Position numbers and translations under genes: made by a program
Assembly: GCA_026182355.1 (NCBI GenBank)
Contig: JAPFBL010000240.1
Span: 481,960-545,959, forward strand
Direction: 5' to 3'
Origin: Hermatobates lingyangjiaoensis
Taxonomy: Eukaryota > Arthropoda > Insecta > Hemiptera > Hermatobatidae
DNA: 64,000 nucleotides
Notes under the pieces: model-generated
Told to the model about the DNA's origin: nothing
Database searches by the model: none
The model's input: only the letters and a program-made list of their open reading frames with translations
Shown here: one piece after another, positions 59,401-64,000 of the stretch
Position numbering within the stretch: the stretch's first letter is position 1
How the letters are laid out: every line of letters begins with the position of its first letter

Positions 59401-62159
59401 GGCCTTGGTCAGAGTCAAAAGCCCAACTCAGTTTGGTTTTTTACGGTTGAAAGATCTTAGTCTTTTTTTCCCATTTCTTATTTTGGTTTGAACGTTGACT
59501 GTTTTTTCACTTGTTTATTGCGAAAGTTTACTGTATATATATATATATATATATATATATTTCGATATTTTGACATCCATTGTCATCAGGAAGAAGTGCG
59601 AAGTACTCGCGTTGAGAAGCAAACTGCTTCTTGATATATATATATCAATGATCAAACCACATAAGAAATGGGAAAACAAGACTAAGATCTTTCAACCGTA
59701 ACAAGCGGTCAGTTGTGTTTTTGACTCTATCGAAGACCGCTTGTTACGGTTGAAAGATCTTAGTATTGTTTTCCCATTTCCTATAGTGGTTTGATCATTG
59801 ATTGTTATTTCACGTGTTTATGTGAAATCTTTATATATATATATTATGCTGAAAAAATCACAATTAAACACGTGATGCAATCAATGAAGTTCAAAACCAC
59901 AAGGGTAACCGCTCTTCATGGTATAAATAACATAGTATTTTTTTCTGAATTATTATTTTGGTTTGGACGTTATATATATATTTGTATAATTAGGGAGCAG
60001 ATTTTCATTCATACAAATTTCGTTAAACACTTTTTGCACCTTTGTTTTAGTTTCTTTTCTTATCAACTTTTCTAATTTTCTAATTAGTGTTTTGATGTTT
60101 TCTGGGATATGAAATAATAACTGTCCAAAAGTTGTATCTTTTATATTGTGAACAATGAGTTTTAAAGTTAAAACTTTTGTACAGTTATTATTTCATATCT
60201 GTGGAAATACAAAGGAAAAGGTGCATCTTATACAGAAACTTAACTGCCACTGTTTTCACATAGAAATTTAGGTTCATTGGAATACACCACCAAATATACT
60301 GACATAAACTAGCAGTAATAAGTGTTTTTAATACATTTGTTTGCTTCTATTCCACTATGTCTACACCTATTTTTGAGGTAACAAATAATAAAATTTACAG
60401 AAGAGGTTTTTATAGATAGTTCTTTTCCGAATCATTCACTACTGAGTTATAGCTTCTAGCAATAGTTATGTATTTTGGTAAATAATAAGAACAAAGGTTT
60501 AATCAGCCATCATAGCATTTTTATCTAAGCTTATTAATTAATTACCTTGAAATTGTTACCAGAATATTGGTTAAGTCCTAGAAATCTTAAATACGATAAA
60601 CAAAAAAAGTACTATTGTAAACTCTTGAGAATTGGTGTCAGAAGTTGGAATGGAGCCTAGTAAGCTGAGTCTTAGGAGCCTTGTGGAAGATGAAATGAGA
60701 TAGAGTTCAATTAGAGAAAGATAAAAGGTCACATTAACTCAGAGTTATGTTATTAACAATAAAAAAAATAGAAAAAATATTAAGAAAAGGCGATTCTTAG
60801 CAAAAAAAAAACATGAGATTGGAAGCCTGATAGCCACTGAACAATATAACCAGCTCTGAGATAAGATCTAAATTTATTCTTGTCTAACTTGGAAGCGACA
60901 ACGGAAAAATGGAAGACAACCAACCTACAGAGGAGAAAATGAGATAAACTAAACATAATGGAATAACTTGAAATTCATAAATAAAAAAAAAACTCAGATA
61001 ATTCAGTAAATAAGCAAATTAATTACAAACTACGTAGATCTAACACTAAAAATTATGTGATCAGAATATTTAGGAAGTAATAAATTGTAAAAATCCATTT
61101 ACTGGCTGTCCCAACCAACTCTAAATAGAATATTATTTGTGTGTTATCTATTTTGAACATTATTTATTTAAAATTCAGTGCCTGAAACCGTAATTATTCA
61201 TTCCATCTCTTGTAAGACAGTCGGGGTTTGACTGAATAGGAATAATTGTTAATCTTTTTTTATTTGCATCTAGCAGTGCTATTAAAACTTCATAGAGAGT
61301 TCTAAACAAAAAATATGGTGAAATACTGTGGTAGACTCGGTAAAAGTTTACGTTTTTTAGAACGAGATAAACTCACCTGCTTGTTAAATATTGGTATACC
61401 TATTTATAGATTTTTTTTATAATTTAAAAGTTTTACAATTTAGGCAAAGACTCAACTTGAGAATTGTTTCATATTCATCTCTTTGATACAATTGGAGATG
61501 TCTATTTTATTTATTGGTAGTGAACAAATTGGGAATGCGGTTTAGTAAAATGATCCAAAAAAAGTGACATATAAAACTTTTTCAAACTGTTTCCGTAATT
61601 GTCTTACATCCAAAAAAAAAAAAAGACCGGGAAATTGACAAATGCAACTTTAATTGGATGTCTTTTGGGATCTACTTCAGTGAAAAAGATACACAATAGC
61701 CAGACAGCTGATGTCTGTCCTAGTCCATAAGTGTAAAGTATACACAAATATCGGAGGTAAAAGTATTATTTGATTCACATCTATATCTATTAATACAAAT
61801 AATATTCTATCTATTAATAAAAACATTGAAAACTGTACATCATAATTTACGACTTATTGAGCAGTATTACACTTAGGTTAATAATGCAATTATACTACAC
61901 TTTCATATGAAATATTTCACACTTACCTTTCATTAAACTGTTCACGGCATACTCAATGGCTTTTAGGGAGCATTCATTTATGTTAGGATCATTCTTTTTG
62001 CAGAAAGTCCAATCTTTGGCTAAAACAAAAACAAAATCATTATTCATCCATATTCTAGGAACAGTTAATATCAAACAATTTATTTAGTCTTTACTGTAAT
62101 CTGTTTTCAAATTGAACTTTATTTTATATCTGTATTTATTCACAAAGTTTTTTCATTGC

Positions 62160-62211
<52 letters not shown>

Positions 62212-62750
62212 AGATGTATATATATTACCATATATACATACATACATACTATATGTGTATAGGTATACACATATATACAGTTGGGTTTTTGACTCTGACG
62301 AAGACCGCTTGTTACGGTTGAAAGATCTTAGTCATGTTTTCCCATTTCTTATTGTGGTTTGATCATTGATATATATATATATATAATTTAAGTTTATCGG
62401 GACTCGATCAGTTCTTCAGGTTCAAATTAAACTCTCATTGCCAACGTTTTGGTCTTTATTTAAAACCTTTTTCATAAGCAGAAATATACATTTTGAAACA
62501 GAAAAACTAAGTGTAGTATTACATTACAAATTATTTTACAAATAAAAATCCACATACTATTTATCTTTGTAAAATAATTTGTATTGTAACACTTAGTTTT
62601 TCTGTTTCAAAATTTATACTTCTGCCTATGAAAAAGGTTTTAAATAAAGACCGAAACGTTCGCAATGAGAGATTAATTTGAACCTGAAGAACTGGCCGAG
62701 TTCCGATAAACTTTAGTTTTGTTTCTATTCCACGGTCGATACTTTTATCG

Positions 62751-62781
<31 letters not shown>

Positions 62782-63384
62782 TTCTCTTGACAACAACTAG
62801 TAATAAACATCGATAAAGTATTGACCGTGGAATAGAAACAAAACTAAAGTTTATCAGAACTCGTCTGTTCTTTAGGTTCAAATTAAACTCTCATTGTCTT
62901 GAGATTCATTCTCAGGAAATGAGAGTTTAATTTGAATCTGAAGAACTGACATAGTCCTGATAAACTTTAGTTTTGTATATATATATATTAGTAAAAATTG
63001 GGAGCAGTCCTTCTTGAATACATGCATTTAAAATTTTATGTCTGATTCCACTTGATTTAACCTTGTCAAATTTTTTCCAAAACTCGAAATCTTTTCTTCA
63101 TTTCTGGGTTCAACTTAAAAATTAAATCACCATATTTGTTCGAATTCTTATTGGACATGTTTCGGTGTTACATCCACCATCATCAGCAAAAAAAAGAAAT
63201 TAAAACTACACATAACAAAATAAATCTAAAGACCTAAAATCACATTACAATAATGAACAATAAATGAACAGTCAATGAACTTTTGTTAACCTGTCTGTCG
63301 TGTTCATAGACTGTTCATTTATTTTTCACGGTGTCTGTGATTTACCGTGAAACGTATATATATATATATATATATATATATAAG

Positions 63385-63416
<32 letters not shown>

Positions 63417-63544
63417 AATATATATATATATAATATATATATATATATAATATATATATATATAATATATATATTACTCCTGAACAGAAATATTCTAGTA
63501 TTGAAGAAAAACACCAACATGATTAAAAAAAATATGAACAGCAT
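51542..63544 (-). CDS. Gene 2: takeout/JHBP-family secreted protein (six-exon model)
   Basis: The secure exons are 62019-61927, 56339-56186, 54662-54529, 53324-53175 and 51696-51542 (stop TAA); 63544-63478 is the candidate first exon. All phases agree, giving 753 nt or 250 residues, close to the usual 240-260 for the family. Family marks seen are the N-terminal Cys pair CKKNDPNINEC, the LTLTDFDVKGLSGMKLTK segment, the core GKYKATGKVLILPFVGDGD, and NLFNGDKALG with FINENWKDILEEL near the C-terminus. Takeout/JHBP proteins are extracellular alpha-beta-wrap carriers of small hydrophobic ligands such as juvenile hormone, linked to feeding, circadian and social behaviour. The ligand here is unknown. 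Introns take up over 90% of the locus and are full of retroelement foldbacks. Confidence 0.88.
52425..52560 (-). repeat. Family 2 arm
   Basis: The minus strand has CTGATGA, C, palindromic stem II GACAATTGTC, GAAATATA near 52459-52486. The 100-residue frame across it is a by-product. Confidence 0.65.
52765..52875 (+). mobile_element. Penelope-like N-terminal fragment ending in (TA)n
   Basis: The plus frame reads FNNVCLQEGLLPKFT and then passes straight into (TA)n at about 52826. The motif matches CIQEGLLPIFTN at 63.0 kb residue for residue over the core. Confidence 0.65.
53175..53324 (-). CDS. Gene 2 exon 5
   Basis: The acceptor is tttgtttccag|AAAATT and the donor is CTTAG|GTATGT. It codes NFSADGILTGKYEKKNGKTY, then FRPEDFKMKLYTTRMKMNFE and NLFNGDKAL. 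The NLFNGDKxLG motif is the C-terminal takeout signature. Confidence 0.92.
53440..53785. repeat. (TA)n with family 2 and family 1 arms
   Basis: 53500-53640 is a family 2 sense arm (core changed to CTCATGA). 53660-53762 is a family 1 sense arm with an intact core at 53688-53730. (TA)n tracts lie at 53442-53473, 53636-53648 and 53764-53782. Confidence 0.78.
53800..54321 (+). mobile_element. hAT-like non-autonomous element, right part
   Basis: It shares its inside with 35750-36060 and ends tttctacgccacta, the complement of the cagtggcgtag terminus. The left end is buried in (TA)n. It lies in gene 2 between exons 4 and 5. Confidence 0.6.
54529..54662 (-). CDS. Gene 2 exon 4
   Basis: The acceptor is tatttggcag|CATAAA and the donor is TTTTTAG|GTGAGT. 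It codes IKWDKPELKVTMQTKDVNLK, then GKYKATGKVLILPFVGDGDF. The G-K-Y-x3-G-K-V-L-x-LP-x2-G-x-G pattern is a hallmark of the family. Confidence 0.92.
55010..55390. repeat. Foldback element, centre at about 55205
   Basis: The arms 55040-55200 and 55210-55385 are complementary (acttgattgttttt against aaaaacaatcaagt; gctgttaccatg near the centre). It starts at (TA)n 55008-55020. It lies in the gene 2 intron between exons 3 and 4. The 75-residue frame at 55131-55358 is repeat-derived. Confidence 0.75.
55470..55493. repeat. (GTT)n microsatellite
   Basis: Eight GTT units. On the minus strand it would code Asn repeats. Confidence 0.9.
56186..56339 (-). CDS. Gene 2 exon 3
   Basis: The acceptor is cttttcacag|GTAACC and the donor is GCCGA|GTAAGA. 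It codes GNRQLGVVPMDPLHIDRLSL, then NSPVGINLTLTDFDVKGLSG and MKLTKA. The P-x-DPL-x-I motif and the following beta strands are typical of the JHBP domain. Confidence 0.9.
57651..57952 (-). repeat. tRNA-derived SINE, reverse strand
   Basis: The complement of gacgacgtgttcagatttat, gtacagactcggg and cctaaattttgtctgaac matches the SINE body. The head lies at the right end. The 74-residue frame here is SINE-derived. Confidence 0.82.
58375..58595. repeat. Foldback family 1, nearly symmetrical
   Basis: Arms 58380-58462 and 58471-58590 are reverse complements with a short loop (ctaatagttg). Cores occur on the minus strand in the left arm and on the plus strand at 58478-58520 (GACT, CTGACGA, GAAAGATCTT, AGTC). 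(TA)n borders both sides. Confidence 0.88.
58478..58520 (+). ncRNA. Hammerhead-ribozyme-like motif (family 1)
   Basis: This has the same build as 7031-7073 with CTGACGA as the core. Closely similar copies lie at 8314-8356, 23213-23255, 48337-48379, 53688-53730 and 62291-62333. Confidence 0.45.
59385..59850. repeat. Three foldback pieces separated by (TA)n
   Basis: 59385-59530 is family 1. (TA)n is at 59533-59560, then a family 2 remnant at 59560-59635 (core CTGATGA with AAAA in place of GAAA). 59645-59840 is another family 1 foldback, with CTATCGA in its right arm. Confidence 0.75.
59955..60112 (-). mobile_element. Penelope-like N-terminal fragment ending in (TA)n
   Basis: The minus frame reads KTLIRKLEKLIRKETKTKVQ, then KVFNEICMNENLLPNYTNIY, and then enters (TA)n at about 59970. 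This is the fullest copy of the basic leader plus F-x3-C-x4-LLP-x-YTN motif. Confidence 0.68.
60120..61926. other. Gene 2 intron, no repeats recognised
   Basis: This is the longest stretch of the gene 2 introns without a foldback or SINE that I can detect. Confidence 0.5.
61927..62019 (-). CDS. Gene 2 exon 2 (N-terminal disulfide segment)
   Basis: The acceptor is ttgttttag|CCAAAG and the donor is GAAAG|GTAAGT. It codes KDWTFCKKNDPNINECSLKA and IEYAVNSLMK. The C-x9-C pair followed by an amphipathic helix is the standard start of mature takeout/JHBP proteins. Confidence 0.9.
62160..62210. repeat. (AC)n microsatellite
   Basis: About 24 CA units. The THTHTH frame at 62156-62362 is its translation. 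Confidence 0.97.
62275..62985. repeat. Cluster of family 1 and family 3 arms
   Basis: 62278-62370 is a family 1 sense arm with an intact core at 62291-62333. 62385-62500 and 62575-62745 form a family 3 inverted pair. After (TA)n at 62747-62773, a further family 3 inverted pair lies at 62800-62980. Confidence 0.78.
62988..63140 (-). mobile_element. Penelope-like N-terminal fragment with upstream ribozyme-like motif
   Basis: The minus frame reads KDFEFWKKFDKVKSSGIRHK, then ILNACIQEGLLPIFTN, and then (TA)n. The leader and the C-x4-LLP-x-FTN motif are Penelope-like. The motif at 63151-63189 lies just upstream on the same strand, the order expected for a Penelope pLTR followed by its reading frame. 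Confidence 0.65.
63151..63189 (-). ncRNA. Hammerhead-ribozyme-like motif, best copy
   Basis: TTG, CTGATGA, one unpaired T, stem II GGTG/CACC with loop GATGTAA, GAA, palindrome ACATGT, C, CAA. Stem I (TTG/CAA) pairs over 3 bp, and the cleavage triplet would be GTC. All core bases of the hammerhead consensus are present. The lone unpaired T before stem II is the only departure. Confidence 0.6.
63354..63475. repeat. Compound (TA)n, about 120 bp
   Basis: Interrupted tatata blocks directly border the candidate first exon of gene 2. Frames of YIYI are artefacts. Confidence 0.95.
63478..63544 (-). CDS. Candidate gene 2 exon 1 (signal peptide)
   Basis: The ATG is at 63544-63542, followed by MLFIFFLIMLVFFFNT and RIFLFR, a strongly hydrophobic start. 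The donor would be AGGA|GTAATA, leaving one base as exon 2 requires. The intron begins directly in a long (TA)n tract. In favour are the phase, the hydrophobicity and the final protein length of 250. Against are a poor cleavage-site consensus and a low-complexity setting. The true first exon could lie beyond 64000. Confidence 0.4.
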
Positions 63545-64000
63545 TAAGGACTTTCAGTGTAGATAATTATTAAAAAGTGATAATGGAAAAGAATGTATTT
63601 GATATTATCAGACCGTGAGGAGCTAAGCAAACTATTTTAGTTTCAGTTGAAAATATTATATTTTGGTTTAAACGTTGAAATGTATATAATATATTCAGCA
63701 AAGTTGAAATAAAAAAAAGCTAAAAGAATTCAAGAAGCACCACAAAAATAAATGAAATAAAGAAAATAAGCCTTTCAAGGTCTCACGGGTTAGTACTACG
63801 AGGTCATGGTGACTGCCTTTGGAATTTTTTTTTTTTTCATGTGTCAATGCGGTAATTTCTTTTAAAATTATACTTGTAAGACGTTAATTAAAGTTATTTA
63901 CTTCTTCAATTTCCACTAAATTTTTCAGTTTTTTTTGGATCAAATCAGGAATAATATCCCAAATTAGCTTTTATGAGAGAAGTAAAAAAAGAATAGAACA
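63545..64000. other. Upstream of the candidate gene 2 start
   Basis: AT-rich, with no clear TATA/initiator pair and no better signal-peptide exon on the minus strand. Confidence 0.4.

Overview
This window looks like AT-rich nuclear DNA from an insect. The evidence is split genes with GT-AG introns, a takeout/juvenile-hormone-binding-protein (JHBP) gene, tRNA-derived SINEs, mariner, hAT and Helitron remnants, and many (TA)n-flanked Penelope-like retroelement fragments. The species cannot be named from sequence alone. No rRNA, intact tRNA, CRISPR or operon structure is present. Most long open frames in the window are translations of microsatellites or repeats.

Two genes could be rebuilt exon by exon, both on the minus strand. 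Gene 1 (27380 down to 5876) has eight exons whose splice phases all agree and encodes 386 residues: a signal-peptide-like start, one membrane segment, a long coiled coil and an acidic C-terminus. I do not recognise the family. Gene 2 (about 63544 down to 51542) is a takeout/JHBP-family secreted lipid-carrier-like protein. Five exons are secure, and a sixth candidate signal-peptide exon at 63478-63544 would bring it to 250 residues. A lone exon-like frame with a good acceptor lies at 47524-47715.

Region by region: 0.3-5.6 kb is intergenic, with SINEs and two dispersed repeat families. 5.9-27.4 kb is gene 1, with introns filled by foldbacks, a hAT MITE, a 2.2 kb satellite grown inside a SINE, a palindrome, a Helitron and tandem repeats. 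27.4-51.5 kb is intergenic: a pogo/Tigger-like element, Penelope snapbacks, SINEs, a second hAT copy, a deleted mariner and a 57-bp minisatellite. 51.5-63.5 kb is gene 2, with its introns loaded with foldbacks.

The most interesting signal is a set of inverted-repeat elements bordered by (TA)n that fall into several unrelated sequence families. Most share one hidden plan: a short stem-I strand, CTGANGA, a hairpin, GAA, a small palindrome ending in T, one non-G base, then the stem-I complement. That is the layout of a minimal type-I hammerhead ribozyme, which is reported from Penelope-like elements. At 63151-63189 the motif lies just upstream of a recognisable Penelope-type N-terminal reading frame, which links the ribozyme-like motif to the retroelement.
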